Positions 1-9,048 are shown, counted from the first letter of the stretch. The stretch: 64,000 nt of DNA from Lentilactobacillus rapi DSM 19907 = JCM 15042 (GCF_001436255.1 NZ_AZEI01000082.1:44023-108022); one strand, 5' to 3'. Program-made: numbers and translations. The notes: a model not told the origin generated them from the sequence alone.

Positions 1-1270
1 TTAACAGGCCACCGATAATTTCCATTCCCAAGGCAAACATGAAGATAGCGCCGTAACCAAAGGCTTCAACGATTGCTGAGGCAACCATGGCACCCAGCAT
101 CTGGCCTAAGGTGTTAGCCAAGTTAATTAAGCCAAGGTCCTTGCCGGCAGTATCTGATGAAGGCAAAACATCCATGTTCAAGGCACCATCGACAGAGTTA
201 TACAAGCCATTACCAAAAGCAGCGATAACAGCGTATACGAACATTGCCCAAGCTTCCTTGTAGAACATTGGGAAGATGGCAGCTAATCCAAGGGCAAAGG
301 TGGCAATAACAACCGGACCCTTAACTCGCTTCAGCTTATCGGCAAGTGGTCCACCAACTAAGGCGAAGAACACACCAATAAAGAGCATGATCATCGAGAA
401 GATTGAAATTGATTGACCAGCTGACTTGGTATTTTGACCAATGTAATCAGTAAAGATAAACAGCTGGAAAGTCGTGACAATGGTTGAACCAACAACCATG
501 AAGAACTTACCACCTAAAGCCAGGTAGAAGTTGCGCGCCCCATGAGTTGGGAAGAAGAAGTACTTCTTCAAAGTATCTTTGTTAAATTTAACTTTTGGTT
601 CGTCTAAGTTACTCTTTTCGTTAATCAAGGCCACATGAATAATTGCCAAAACAACGGTTGTTGCAGCCATGACATAGATACCAAACTTAACGTTGCCCAG
701 GAATTGAGCTGCTAACAACGCAAATCCTTGTTGCGCAATCGTAAAGCCAACCCCATAGAAAGTCGAGACGGTTCCCCGCCATTTCGGGGCAACCCGGTCA
801 GAAATCTGCGGATATATCGCCGCGGCAATCGCGTTTTCGGCCGCCGCCGCAACGATCCAAACTAAGATGATCCCGACAACCGACTTCATGTTGGCAATCA
901 CACACAATGAAATCGCAATTGCAATGGTTCCAAGCACAATGTAAGGCTTCCGTTTACCAAAGCGGGTCCGAGTGACATCAGAGAATGCCCCAAACATCAA
1001 GTTGGCAACCGCTCCGGTAATTGAGGCGATCGTTGCCAAAATCCCAACGGCCCAAACTTTATGTACTGGGTCAATTTGCGCAAACAACTGCGGAATTAAG
1101 ACGCTTCGGGTTGATCCGATTGGGCCATACCAGCACAGCGGCGCCAAGAACATCGCTGATGAAACAAGCCAAGGCAGCTTCGGTTGTTCAGAATCTTTAA
1201 CTTTGGCATTCGAAATTTCACCAACCGCCGTTTCAACTACCTTTGGTTTTTTTGTATTTTTATCTGCCAT
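1..1270 (-). CDS. MFS sugar-type transporter (3' end cut by window edge)
   Basis: The gene starts with ATG at 1270 and reads 423 codons without a stop to base 2, so only the last few residues are missing. The protein begins MADKNTKKP and is almost entirely hydrophobic helices of major facilitator type. The loop between helices 2 and 3 reads GAFSDVTRTRFGKRKPYI, close to the signature of MFS sugar and sugar-cation symporters. Substrate cannot be read from sequence. The promoter carries a perfect cre (1577-1590) and a leader of about 285 nt, so the gene is probably repressed by CcpA on preferred sugars, which supports a carbohydrate substrate. The frame is sure; the substrate is inference. Confidence 0.85.
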   Translation of the reverse strand, partial: MADKNTKKPKVVETAVGEISNAKVKDSEQPKLPWLVSSAMFLAPLCWYGPIGSTRSVLIPQLFAQIDPVHKVWAVGILATIASITGAVANLMFGAFSDVTRTRFGKRKPYIVLGTIAIAISLCVIANMKSVVGIILVWIVAAAAENAIAAAIYPQISDRVAPKWRGTVSTFYGVGFTIAQQGFALLAAQFLGNVKFGIYVMAATTVVLAIIHVALINEKSNLDEPKVKFNKDTLKKYFFFPTHGARNFYLALGGKFFMVVGSTIVTTFQLFIFTDYIGQNTKSAGQSISIFSMIMLFIGVFFALVGGPLADKLKRVKGPVVIATFALGLAAIFPMFYKEAWAMFVYAVIAAFGNGLYNSVDGALNMDVLPSSDTAGKDLGLINLANTLGQMLGAMVASAIVEAFGYGAIFMFALGMEIIGGLL

Positions 1271-1562
1271 TATTTTCACTCCTATATAAGATCGATTATC
1301 GTATAAAGACTAATTGAAGCAAAATGACTAACTCGTATCCTTACTTTCCAACATCTCCAAGCACCGTCCTTTGGATTCGCTTAAACCACAACTGATAAAG
1401 AAGCGGCAAAGCACTTCGTGAACCGCTTACATTTGTCTCCGACCATACAAGTCTTGAACTTCAGCTTTACCAAGATATCAAATAAAATAGATTGCTGTCA
1501 TACCAATTATTAGTAAAACGGGCTGTTCATCAAAATTCTTTTACTTGCATGTCAACAACTTC
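1271..1562 (-). other. Long 5' leader of the MFS gene
   Basis: About 285 nt lie between the promoter (1563-1591) and the ATG at 1270, with no coding sequence. The leader contains a stem-loop at 1401-1428 (AAGCGG pairing with CCGCTT, with a CAC/GTG inner stem). No known riboswitch was recognised. Confidence 0.4.
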
Positions 1563-1591
1563 AATATAGCTTTATGTGAAAGCGTTGTCAA
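1563..1591 (-). promoter_or_regulatory. Sigma-70 promoter with overlapping CcpA cre site
   Basis: On the minus strand a TTGACA -35 box (1586-1591) and a TATATT -10 box (1563-1568) are 17 bp apart. The sequence TGAAAGCGTTGTCA at 1577-1590 matches the cre consensus TGWNANCGNTNWCA at every fixed position and overlaps the -35 box and spacer, a position where CcpA would block polymerase. A perfect 14-bp palindrome CTATTTGCAAATAG lies about 50 bp upstream at 1642-1655 and may be a second operator. Confidence 0.75.
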
Positions 1592-1796
1592 TGATTTTTT
1601 CCTATTTTTTACTAAAATCTGTGTTTACAGCCGTCTCCCTTCTATTTGCAAATAGATAACGTTCTTTCTCAAGATTGTAGAGCAGAGAGCGACAATTGAT
1701 TACATAAAATAATCTGTTCCGAACCAAAACAGTTGGTCATTAAAGTAAAAACGGCCCACTTCCCTCGTATTTTAGTAAAACTTCAAAATTTGAGAC

Positions 1797-1834
1797 TAAA
1801 AAATCCTGCAATTCCATTCCGGTAATCACAGGAT
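1797..1834 (-). terminator. Intrinsic terminator after the phosphatase gene
   Basis: On the minus strand ATCCTG pairs with CAGGAT, with a further ATTnCC/GGnAT inner stem, followed directly by a run of six T. It lies just below the stop codon at 1842. Confidence 0.7.
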
Positions 1835-1841
1835 CTAAACG

Positions 1842-2699
1842 TTATTCTAAGTAACGTTTTCTAAGTATCGCTTGCTGTTCAGGAGTGACATGCAGGCCAT
1901 TCTCAATGTATTCATCGACTGAACCAAATTCGTGATTGATTTCATCAAAAGCAGACTCTAAGTAAGTTGGATCCACGCCACCATCGATCTTAGCGTGGCG
2001 GATTTCCCCGGCTGAAGCACCGTTCTCGCGTAAAATGGCAATCCGCTTTTGATTATGGGCTCGTAAGAAATCGTTAGACGCCACATAATCTTTTAAGATC
2101 GTCTTGCCATCGACGCCGAGGACATAAAGAATCAATGCGGCCCCCAGACCCGTTCGATCTTTACCGGATGCGCAATGCCACAAAATGGACTTACCAACTG
2201 GTCTATCAAGTAACGTCATAAACAAGTGGTGATAAGCTTTTCGGGCCCGCTCATTTGCAATATAACTTCGGTAATGTTTTCGATTATTTTTAACAGAAAT
2301 TTGATAGTGAAAGCTTTGGTCAGTATCCACTGGATCATTGATATAACTAACGCCAGGCATTGGTTTATCCGGCATCTGTTGAATTTCTTCAGGCCGCCGC
2401 AAATCAAAATCAACCCCTACATGATACTGCTGGGTCAGAACAGCAATGTCACTGCGGGTGAGATGATTTAATCGAGCTGATCGTAATAAGAGATGCTTTT
2501 TGACCATCAAACCTGATTTTGTTCGGTAACCACCCAGGTCACGCACATTAAAAGCCCCTTGGAGCTTAATTTCATGTGCCTGAATTGATTTAACGGGGCT
2601 TAAAATTGTCGGTCTAGCCTCCGCAGCAATTGATTGCATGGTTGGAATGCCCTGCTCTTGAACAGGCGAAGTTGAATATTCTGTTCTATTTTCCTTCAA
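1842..2699 (-). CDS. Tyrosine-protein phosphatase (Y_phosphatase3 family)
   Basis: The protein carries FNVRDLGGYRT near residue 50 and the phosphatase P-loop HCASGKDRTG, with nucleophilic Cys near residue 176 and its Arg six residues on. This is the CX5R signature of the bacterial family that includes Listeria LipA and mycobacterial PtpB, enzymes acting on phosphotyrosine and sometimes phosphoinositides. No signal peptide is evident, so it is probably cytoplasmic. The frame is open from a GTG at 2708, but the ribosome site GGGAG directly abuts that codon; the TTG at 2699 has the usual 8-nt spacing and is preferred, giving 285 aa. The natural substrate is unknown. Confidence 0.85.
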   Translation of the reverse strand: MKENRTEYSTSPVQEQGIPTMQSIAAEARPTILSPVKSIQAHEIKLQGAFNVRDLGGYRTKSGLMVKKHLLLRSARLNHLTRSDIAVLTQQYHVGVDFDLRRPEEIQQMPDKPMPGVSYINDPVDTDQSFHYQISVKNNRKHYRSYIANERARKAYHHLFMTLLDRPVGKSILWHCASGKDRTGLGAALILYVLGVDGKTILKDYVASNDFLRAHNQKRIAILRENGASAGEIRHAKIDGGVDPTYLESAFDEINHEFGSVDEYIENGLHVTPEQQAILRKRYLE

Positions 2700-2880
2700 T
2701 TCACTCACTCCCTAAAAAAGATCTCACATCTATTGTTTTAACACTTTTATTATAGTGAGTGAATGTATTTGCTTGGTGTTGGAAGCGTAAAGGTTTGGTA
2801 AATGTTACCTGGCAGCGAGACGGATAACTGTCTGCAGATCGAGCAAGTCGATAAAACCATATCCACCCGGTTATACACAT

Positions 2881-3789
2881 TCACATCTTATGTCTCATTT
2901 TCAGCAATACCAGCAACGCAGCAATCGCCACCATGGAGATGCCAATCACAATCAACCACGCTGAACTGATTGTTGCCATTGGAAGCTTCACGTTCATGCC
3001 ATAAAATCCCGTGATGATCGTTGGCACCGCCATCGTTAGTGACCAAATCGTCAAAAATTTCATTGTGTCGTTCAAGTTATTATTGGCAATACTATTGAAC
3101 GTATGATCAATTCGGTCGACCACTTGGGTTTCAATTTCAACCATTCGTTGGACCTGCTCGGCCTCAATTGTGACGTCCTCGAACAAATCCCGTTTTTCCT
3201 GATTAGCGCCCTTACCAAAATGCGTACTGGGCATCCGTTTCAGTAAGCTCAGATTAAGCTGAACGGCACTCGTTAGAAACGTTAACGTTTGTTGCAAATG
3301 GGATAAAGCAATCAAATCAGCATTCTTCGTTTTTCGGTTCAACATTTTATCCAACTGATTCCGTTTCTTCGTCACCGAACGGGCGATTGGAATGTAACTG
3401 TCAATTAATAAGAAGAGCGACTCCAGAATAAATGAATCTCTGGTTGTCACCTCTGGATTTTCAAAAGCCGAATGGAACGCATCGTTGACCTTTGTCATAT
3501 GGCTCTGATTAAAAGTAAACAGGATTCCTTTATGGATCAAAATCCCAAAGGGCTGGGTAATGTAGCGAATATCTTCTTTATTCAGGGCATATGGTGCCAG
3601 CATGATGAACAACTGGTCATCTTCATTGACATCATACACATAATTGGTGCTTTCATCCCGGTCGGTCACATATTCAATAATATCTTCATCGATCCCATAA
3701 TCGTTCTGTAATTGGATTTCTTCTTCAGGTGTGAGCTTGATTGTTTCAATCCATTTAGTGCCATCAATGATCTTTTCAGGTTTAATCAT
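2881..3789 (-). CDS. corA: CorA-family magnesium/divalent cation transporter
   Basis: A 302-aa protein with a long cytoplasmic N-terminal part rich in charged and coiled-coil segments, then two C-terminal membrane helices. The first helix ends in YGMNV at about residues 263-267, the GMN selectivity motif that defines the CorA/Alr/Mrs2 channels. CorA works as a membrane pentamer importing Mg2+ (some members move Co2+, Ni2+ or Zn2+). The ATG at 3789 has an AAGGGG site. The usual acidic selectivity loop after GMN is replaced by KLPMA, so ion preference is uncertain. An F1 repeat array lies between this gene and mntH. Confidence 0.9.
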   Translation of the reverse strand: MIKPEKIIDGTKWIETIKLTPEEEIQLQNDYGIDEDIIEYVTDRDESTNYVYDVNEDDQLFIMLAPYALNKEDIRYITQPFGILIHKGILFTFNQSHMTKVNDAFHSAFENPEVTTRDSFILESLFLLIDSYIPIARSVTKKRNQLDKMLNRKTKNADLIALSHLQQTLTFLTSAVQLNLSLLKRMPSTHFGKGANQEKRDLFEDVTIEAEQVQRMVEIETQVVDRIDHTFNSIANNNLNDTMKFLTIWSLTMAVPTIITGFYGMNVKLPMATISSAWLIVIGISMVAIAALLVLLKMRHKM

Positions 3790-3893
3790 TTGATAATCCC
3801 CTTATTTTCAACTGATTCCATTTTACCGTAAAAGAAAAGAAGCCGCAGGAGAAATTCTGCAGCTTCCAATTTCCTTAAATACTTTTATAAAGA

Positions 3894-4160
3894 GTGTGCG
3901 AAACAAAGCGGTTAGGAACTGGAACGTAAGGCTCCTTATCCAGAAATCCTGGTTTTTAGGATTTGTGGATAAGGTGCTTACGTGTAAGTTCCTGCTTTGT
4001 GGAGCAGTCCTAATCAGTGTGCGAAGCAAAGCGGTTAACAATCGGAATGTAAGTCTCCTCGAACGAAAATTCTGGTCTTGGGAATTTTGGTTCGAGGTGC
4101 TTACATGCAGATTGTTGCTTTGCGCAGCAGTCCTAATCACCATGCGAAGCAAAGCGGTTT
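3894..4160 (+). repeat. F1 repeat array (two full copies and one partial)
   Basis: Copies at 3894-4014 and 4017-4137 (period 123 bp), then a truncated third copy of the left arm at 4141-4160 that abuts the mntH stop. Each full copy starts GTGYGMARCAAAGCGGTTA and ends GCAGTCCTAATC and folds into one bulged hairpin. Stems differ between the two copies but stay paired: ACGTAAG/CTTACGT against ATGTAAG/CTTACAT, and TTATCC/GGATAA against TCGAAC/GTTCGA. Confidence 0.85.
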
Positions 4161-4194
4161 GGAGTCGCAACCTTTTTATAAAGGAATTTAAAGC

Positions 4195-5568
4195 TTACTT
4201 GACGATTCCCAATGACTGCATGATGAGGTAAATATTCAAAACAATCAGCACAATCGTGGCAATCCAAGCGGAATACTTGACCCAAGCCCGGTTAACGAAC
4301 TCACCCATTAACTTCTTGCTGCTGGTGAAGATCACCAGTGGGACAACAGCGAATGGTAATGCAATACTCAAGAACACTTGTGACATTGTCAGCAGATCCT
4401 CGATCTTGGCTTCGTTGCCATGATAATAAATGGCAAAGGCAATCACAGGTGAGACTGAGAGCAATCGGGTTAACAACCGTTGAGCCCAAAGTGGCATCTT
4501 CAAGTGAATGAAGCCTTCCATGATGATTTGGCCGGACAAGGTCCCGGTGATCGTTGAACTCTGGCCAGATGAGAGCAAGGCAACAGCGAATAACATGCTA
4601 AGCAATGGACTTGCAATCGCACCCACAATGTGTGAGTTGCTCAAAGCATTGAACAGATCAACGAATCGGCCAAGTTGACTGTCAGTTCCAAAGAACAAGG
4701 CAGCTCCCAATACCAACAGTAAACTGTTAACGACAAAGGCAATTGTCAATTGGATATTTGAATCAATTGTCGTGAACTTGATCGCTTTCTTAACTGCACT
4801 GCGATCACTGCGATCAAGCGCCCGGGTCTGAGAAATTGACGACCCAAGATAAAGGTCATGAGGCATCACCGTCGCACCAACAATCCCGAGAGCCAAGTAC
4901 AACATTGACTTGTTCGTGACAATGTCAGTTGAAGGGAAATAACCTTCTAGCAGCTCAGTGACTTGTGGTCCAGACAAGAAGACTTCATATGAGAAGACCA
5001 ACAGGATAACGGCAACAAGTGTCGCAACGATCGCTTCAATCTTTCTAAAACCTAGCTTCATCAATAATAGCAGAATCAATACATCGGCACTGGTGATCAA
5101 AATTCCAACAATTAACGGAATGTTGAACAGAAGCTTAATGGCAATCGCTGAACCAATAATTTCAGCGATATCAGTCGCCATAATTGCCAGCTCGGTAATT
5201 ACCCAGAGAACGAATCCGGTTCGCTTAGACGTTGATTCTCGGGTTAACTGGGCTAAGTCCTTACCAGTGACAATCCCTAATCTGGCTGACATGGCTTGTA
5301 GGAGCATCGCAATCAAGCTTGAAATCAGGATCACTGATAACAAACTGTACTTGAACTGAGCCCCACCGGCAATTGACGTAATCCAGTTACCTGGATCCAT
5401 ATAGCCAACCGCAATCAAAATTCCCGGGCCGGTATAGGTGAGTAAGGTCTTCCAGAAGCCGGCATTGTCTGGTACCTTGATGCTGCCGTTTACTTCATCC
5501 AGACTCTTACTTGGTGTATCTTCAAATGAAAATAGTTTCTTCTTTGGTTCCATGGTGTTCTCTCGCAT
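4195..5568 (-). CDS. mntH: Nramp-type manganese transporter MntH
   Basis: A 457-aa polytopic membrane protein with the Nramp signatures: DPGN in VGYMDPGNW (Asp near residue 58) in helix 1, and [13 protein letters not shown] in helix 6, which supply the metal-binding Asp, Asn and Met. It is a proton-coupled importer of Mn2+ and sometimes Fe2+. Lactobacilli need high cytoplasmic Mn2+ for oxidant defence. The ATG at 5568 has a GAGG site 9 nt upstream; a second ATG five codons in is possible. The promoter overlaps a palindrome of the type bound by manganese repressors. The downstream region is an F1 repeat array, not a classical terminator. Confidence 0.93.
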   Translation of the reverse strand: MRENTMEPKKKLFSFEDTPSKSLDEVNGSIKVPDNAGFWKTLLTYTGPGILIAVGYMDPGNWITSIAGGAQFKYSLLSVILISSLIAMLLQAMSARLGIVTGKDLAQLTRESTSKRTGFVLWVITELAIMATDIAEIIGSAIAIKLLFNIPLIVGILITSADVLILLLLMKLGFRKIEAIVATLVAVILLVFSYEVFLSGPQVTELLEGYFPSTDIVTNKSMLYLALGIVGATVMPHDLYLGSSISQTRALDRSDRSAVKKAIKFTTIDSNIQLTIAFVVNSLLLVLGAALFFGTDSQLGRFVDLFNALSNSHIVGAIASPLLSMLFAVALLSSGQSSTITGTLSGQIIMEGFIHLKMPLWAQRLLTRLLSVSPVIAFAIYYHGNEAKIEDLLTMSQVFLSIALPFAVVPLVIFTSSKKLMGEFVNRAWVKYSAWIATIVLIVLNIYLIMQSLGIVK

Positions 5569-5642
5569 TTCGAAAGCCCTCTTTCCATTGGTTTGAAATT
5601 CAGGTCAGTTATTTGAATGAACTCAACTAATTGCCACTAAGT

Positions 5643-5677
5643 ACTATATACTCATTAAATTTTTAGTCAACCCTAAA
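5643..5677 (-). promoter_or_regulatory. mntH promoter with MntR/ScaR-like operator
   Basis: Minus-strand TTGACT (5665-5670) and TATAGT (5643-5648) are 16 bp apart. The palindrome TTTAGTCAACCCTAAA at 5662-5677 has TTTAG/CTAAA arms and covers the -35 box. It resembles DtxR-family manganese repressor sites of lactic acid bacteria and streptococci. No such regulator gene is in the window, so the assignment is inference. Confidence 0.6.
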
Positions 5678-5889
5678 CTTTTTGTTTTATAGATGTAAAA
5701 ATAAGTGATACCGATTACATCACGATTGAGTTCAGCTTCCGAAAACTTTCTTTTTATTTTTGGTGCCACATTCATTATAACCGCTTTCGGTGATAATTTA
5801 AGCGTTATATAAAGAAGAATTTTTCTTAAAGGCCAAATTTATCCCGACGATCCCCCCTCATCGACTACAGCCAATTCGATAGCAATATT

Positions 5890-5918
5890 TTGACTTATTC
5901 GGCGCAAATCATTGCTAT
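5890..5918 (+). promoter_or_regulatory. Promoter of the cold-shock gene with long leader
   Basis: TTGACT (5890-5895) and TGCTAT (5913-5918) are 17 bp apart. The implied leader is about 130 nt, typical of cold-shock mRNAs, and ends with a GCGC-AAA-GCGC mini-hairpin (6028-6038) just before the GGAGG site at 6041. Confidence 0.5.
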
Positions 5919-6055
5919 TTTCGAAGATGGCTGTTAAAGTATAGATAATGTATTTATACTTCGAAACAAGGTACACCGTTCTATTAAGAATGATTCCTAT
6001 TTTCAAGTTTCAAATGCAAATATAACGGCGCAAAGCGCATGGAGGTTTCATTCTT

Positions 6056-6262
6056 ATGGAACAAGGTACAGTTAAATGGTTTAATGGCGACAAAGGTTAC
6101 GGATTTATCACTTTGGAAGACGGCAAGGACGTATTTGTTCACTTCTCAGCTATCAATGCTGACGGTTACAAGACCCTTGAAGAAGGCCAACATGTTACCC
6201 TTGACGTTGAAGACAGCGACCGTGGCCCACAAGCTGCTAACGTTTCTGTTGTAAACGACTAA
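6056..6262 (+). CDS. csp: Cold-shock protein (CspA family)
   Basis: A single 68-aa cold-shock domain, the full length of the family. RNP1 is KGYGFITL at residues 13-20 and RNP2 is VFVHF at 26-30; these aromatic residues stack on single-stranded nucleic acid. The protein is a cytoplasmic RNA chaperone that melts structure in mRNA. The GGAGG site is 10 nt from the ATG. An earlier ATG at 6039 opens another frame and is not used. A weak hairpin with T run at 6279-6303 and a strong one at 6316-6362 end the transcript. Codon use is that of a highly expressed gene. Confidence 0.95.
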   Translation: MEQGTVKWFNGDKGYGFITLEDGKDVFVHFSAINADGYKTLEEGQHVTLDVEDSDRGPQAANVSVVND

Positions 6263-6315
6263 TTTAATTTAGTAAATGAAAAGTCTCCTGTGAGGGGCTT
6301 TTTATTTTGGTCAAT

Positions 6316-6362
6316 AAAGAGCTAGGTTCAAATCATTTATGATTTTGGACCTAGCTCTTTTT
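6316..6362. terminator. Bidirectional terminator between csp and glcU-like gene
   Basis: AAAGAGCTAGGT pairs with ACCTAGCTCTTT, with an inner AAATCAT/ATGATTT stem. A run lies on the left and T run on the right, so it can stop both convergent genes. Confidence 0.85.
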
Positions 6363-6399
6363 CTGTGTTGAATGACTGCCAATGAGGCGATGGAATCAT

Positions 6400-7260
6400 T
6401 TAGAATATCGTTGTGATGACTGCCCCGGCAACGATCAGGACCAATCCAGCCATGGTATAGGTTAATTCACGTCGACTCTTGGCTTCATGCATCCAAACCA
6501 TTCCCAGCAATGTGGAAATAACCACGGAGACTTGAGAAACAACAAACGCCGTGTTTACCCCATTGGCCTTAACTGAAAGAATATACGTCACTGCGGCGAA
6601 CGAAAAGATCAATCCACCTAACACATTTCGCCAACTGGTCTTTTCCTTAAATACATTTCCCTGCTTGGTGAAGGCAATGTAAATAATGACCGCAAGCACC
6701 ATCCCAATTGATTCTGGTAAAAAAATGGCTAGGCCGGACTCGCTCAACCCTCGCGGAATTGAATTGTAGACCCAATAACCTGCCGAGGTCAAAATAAGCA
6801 TGATAATTGTATTAATTCGTTGCTTTTCATTAGCTTGGCTGCCTTTACTATCTGTAATTGAAGTCAGCCAGATCCCGATAATTAACAATAGCACGCCAAG
6901 CGCACCAAATACTTTTTCGATAACCGTTGACCACTCACCAAATACAAACACGCCAATTAATGAAGTTCCCACCAACTGCAACCCGGTAGAAATCGGCATG
7001 GTCTGGGAAACCCCAATGTTGTGATATCCTTGATATTGACCAACTTGGCCGACAATCCAAAATGCGCCTGCAAACGCTGCCAACAAAAAGCTGGACAACG
7101 TAATTTGTGGCCGCAACACGATAAAGACCCCGACACTGGCAATCAATGTTCCGACTGCAGTTCCTAATATTTCGTTGGCGGGCTTGCCACCCAGTTTAGC
7201 AACCACTGGCGGTAATAATCCCCATCCGAGTGCTGGCAGTAATAATAACAGTATGTTCAA
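6400..7260 (-). CDS. GRP-family sugar uptake protein (GlcU/RbsU-like)
   Basis: About ten hydrophobic helices with the family N-terminus NILLLLLPALGWGLLPPVV and GNAxxGVSQTMPIS-like segment (YHNIGVSQTMPISTGLQ near residue 100). The family carries glucose (GlcU) or ribose (RbsU) uptake driven by proton motive force. The frame is open to 7320, but a GGGGG site 8 nt before the TTG at 7260 makes that the start (286 aa), and it matches the family N-terminus exactly. The specific sugar cannot be told. It stands alone, convergent with csp. Confidence 0.85.
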   Translation of the reverse strand: MNILLLLLPALGWGLLPPVVAKLGGKPANEILGTAVGTLIASVGVFIVLRPQITLSSFLLAAFAGAFWIVGQVGQYQGYHNIGVSQTMPISTGLQLVGTSLIGVFVFGEWSTVIEKVFGALGVLLLIIGIWLTSITDSKGSQANEKQRINTIIMLILTSAGYWVYNSIPRGLSESGLAIFLPESIGMVLAVIIYIAFTKQGNVFKEKTSWRNVLGGLIFSFAAVTYILSVKANGVNTAFVVSQVSVVISTLLGMVWMHEAKSRRELTYTMAGLVLIVAGAVITTIF

Positions 7261-7400
7261 AACATTGACCCCCGTTTTATTTTTATTAAAATAACTAAGA
7301 AGTCCATCATATAATTTCAATCCTGAAATGTAAACGGCATCAGTAAATTAATTTCATTTTTTAAATCATTTAACGAAAGAATTTTCCAAAATCAAATTAG

Positions 7401-7508
7401 GATGAAAGGCGCTTTGGTCCCAAAATTCAAGCAAAAAAAGTAATGCATTCCAGAACTGAAGAATGCATTACTTTTTTGCTTGAATGGCCAGAATCAGCCG
7501 CTTGGTAC
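7401..7508 (-). repeat. F2 palindromic repeat
   Basis: Copy in reverse orientation, downstream of the SDR gene. The core GTAATGCATTC/GAATGCATTAC hairpin at 7425-7485 is flanked by A and T runs and by outer arms related to GGACGAAAG and CGTTTGTC seen in the other copies. It should act as a bidirectional terminator. Nothing else was seen in 7261-7655. Confidence 0.75.
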
Positions 7509-7655
7509 AAATTTTAAAAGTATAGAAATGGAACAGTTATAAACATTTTATCGACTAATGTCTCAGCCGGGCTTCATTCAATTCTAAAGTTAGCCACTTG
7601 CTGCAGTCTAAATAAGTGAGCAATTAAAATGATGATCACTGCCTGAGCTTCATTT

Positions 7656-8390
7656 CTACACCCGCTGATTAACCGGCCGCAGTAAGATTTCATTAATCGC
7701 AACTTTCTCAGGTTGGTCAAGTGCATAGGCCACCGCATTGGCGACGTCGTCTGCTTGCAGGCCAGCCTCTTGCTCCTGCTGCTTAATTTGTGCCCGGGTC
7801 TGCTCATCTGAAATTGTGCTGTATAATTCAGTTTCAACCGCCCCTGGCGAAACCATGGTCGTTTTGATGTGATTGTCAATTTGTTCTTGCCGGAGACCAT
7901 CCATAATTGCCTGAATCGCATACTTAGTTCCGGCATAGACTGCACTTCCCGGATGAACAACGTGGCCGGCAACGGAATCCGTTGTGATGATATGACCATG
8001 CTTTTGTTTGATCATAATGGGTAATGCGGCCGCGATTCCGTACAGGACCCCTTTGATATTAACGTCAATCATCCGTTCCCATTCGGCAACCTTCAAATCC
8101 GCCAATGGTGACAGGGGCATCAACCCAGCATTATTAAATAACACATCTACCCTGCCATATCGAGATTCTGCCAGATCTACCAACTGCTGGACGCTTTGTT
8201 GGTCGGTCACATCTGTCTGTTGATAAATGACCTGCCCTGAAGTAAATTCATTCGCAATTTCTGCTAACCGATCCTCCCGGCGAGCCCCAATGACTACGTG
8301 AGCACCGTCTTTGGCCAATACTTCCGTCGTCGCTTTGCCAATTCCACTGGACGCACCCGTAATCACAACAACTTTGTCTTTAATTGTCAT
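7656..8390 (-). CDS. SDR-family NAD(P)-dependent oxidoreductase
   Basis: A classical short-chain dehydrogenase of 244 aa. It has the cofactor motif TGASSGIG at 11-18, NNAG at 86-89, and the catalytic Ser139, Tyr152 and Lys156 (YAGTK). Arg residues after beta2 (GARRED) favour NADPH. These enzymes reduce ketones or oxidise alcohols; this subgroup is common in lactobacilli and has no fixed substrate. The frame extends upstream to 8408, but AGGAG lies 8 nt before the ATG at 8390, which starts 1 bp past the stop of the glycosylase gene, so the two are translationally coupled. Confidence 0.9.
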   Translation of the reverse strand: MTIKDKVVVITGASSGIGKATTEVLAKDGAHVVIGARREDRLAEIANEFTSGQVIYQQTDVTDQQSVQQLVDLAESRYGRVDVLFNNAGLMPLSPLADLKVAEWERMIDVNIKGVLYGIAAALPIMIKQKHGHIITTDSVAGHVVHPGSAVYAGTKYAIQAIMDGLRQEQIDNHIKTTMVSPGAVETELYSTISDEQTRAQIKQQEQEAGLQADDVANAVAYALDQPEKVAINEILLRPVNQRV

Positions 8391-8391
8391 C

Positions 8392-9048
8392 TCAATCACT
8401 CCTATCAAATTTAATCGTCAATTTAAAGTCTTTAAGAAAGCTTTGGCCAAACTGCTGCTCATTTTTGAGATAAAGCTTGCCAAATTCATCAATCAAGCCA
8501 TGGAATTCCTGCGCATCTTTGAAATCAAAGGACGTCGGCAGCTGAATCTGAGTTTGCAACTTGTGATAGCTCGAAGTGTCTTTGCAGCCGAGGTATTTGA
8601 ACAATTTGCGGGCATATTTATCCGCAATAAACGTCGGTTGATCAAACACATAAACAATCAACGAATCAGCGGTTTCTTCGCCGACCCCAGGCAAGCTTAA
8701 TAACGTCTTGCGCAGGTTCGATCCATAGTGAGTACTCATCTGGTCAAAACGATAGTTACCCTGATCAAACCAGCGAAGCACTTCCAATAAACTGCGGCTT
8801 TTGTTTCGGTAAAAACCACTTGGATGGATCAATAGTTCAATTTGTTCCCGGCTCAGCTTCAAAATTTGCTTAGGATCTAAATTCGTCGCTTGCCGCAAAT
8901 TTGCCAATGCCAAATCAACATTTGCCCAGTTGGTATTTTGAACTAAGATCGCCCCAATCACGATCTCCATCTTACTGTCAGCCGGCCACCAATGCTGCGG
9001 CCCCATTGCTTGAAGCATCTTATGATAAAGCGGAATTGGATCAATCAC
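8392..9048 (-). CDS. HhH-GPD DNA glycosylase, MagIII/endonuclease III-like
   Basis: A 218-aa helix-hairpin-helix glycosylase: the hairpin LPGVGEETAD is at 119-128 and the catalytic Asp is Asp143 (FIADKYARK). The Lys that gives endonuclease III its lyase activity is Glu125 here, and the four-Cys iron-sulfur loop is absent. Both features, the length and the N-terminal QNTNW motif recall Helicobacter MagIII, a monofunctional 3-methyladenine glycosylase, so removal of alkylated purines is more likely than oxidised pyrimidine repair. Start is GTG at 9048 with GGAGG 11 nt upstream. Coupled to the SDR gene. Confidence 0.85.
   Translation of the reverse strand: MIDPIPLYHKMLQAMGPQHWWPADSKMEIVIGAILVQNTNWANVDLALANLRQATNLDPKQILKLSREQIELLIHPSGFYRNKSRSLLEVLRWFDQGNYRFDQMSTHYGSNLRKTLLSLPGVGEETADSLIVYVFDQPTFIADKYARKLFKYLGCKDTSSYHKLQTQIQLPTSFDFKDAQEFHGLIDEFGKLYLKNEQQFGQSFLKDFKLTIKFDRSD

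Noticed and set aside
972..1289. A 105-codon plus-strand frame opposite the MFS gene
   Set aside because: It is the complement of a clear transporter frame, has no ribosome site and no recognisable protein.
3894..4014. F1 as integron attC sites
   Set aside because: The hairpin form is similar, but core sites of the RYYYAAC/GTTRRRY type are not at the ends, and no integrase or cassette array is seen.
3894..4014. F1 as simple intrinsic terminators
   Set aside because: No T run follows the hairpin, copies lie in both orientations, and one pair lies within an operon.
3894..4160. F1 tandem copies as a CRISPR array
   Set aside because: The period is about 123 bp, each unit is one long hairpin, there are no short identical repeats with unique spacers, and no cas genes are present.
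3822..4231. Frames of 111-115 codons on both strands between corA and mntH
   Set aside because: They are translations of the F1 palindromic copies, and similar frames appear at other F1 loci.
6039..6254. A 71-codon frame overlapping the cold-shock gene
   Set aside because: Its ATG lies before the GGAGG site and its sequence is a frame-shifted version of the cold-shock protein.
7574..7999. A 141-codon minus frame overlapping the SDR gene
   Set aside because: The SDR frame has full catalytic motifs in the same region; this is a shifted shadow.
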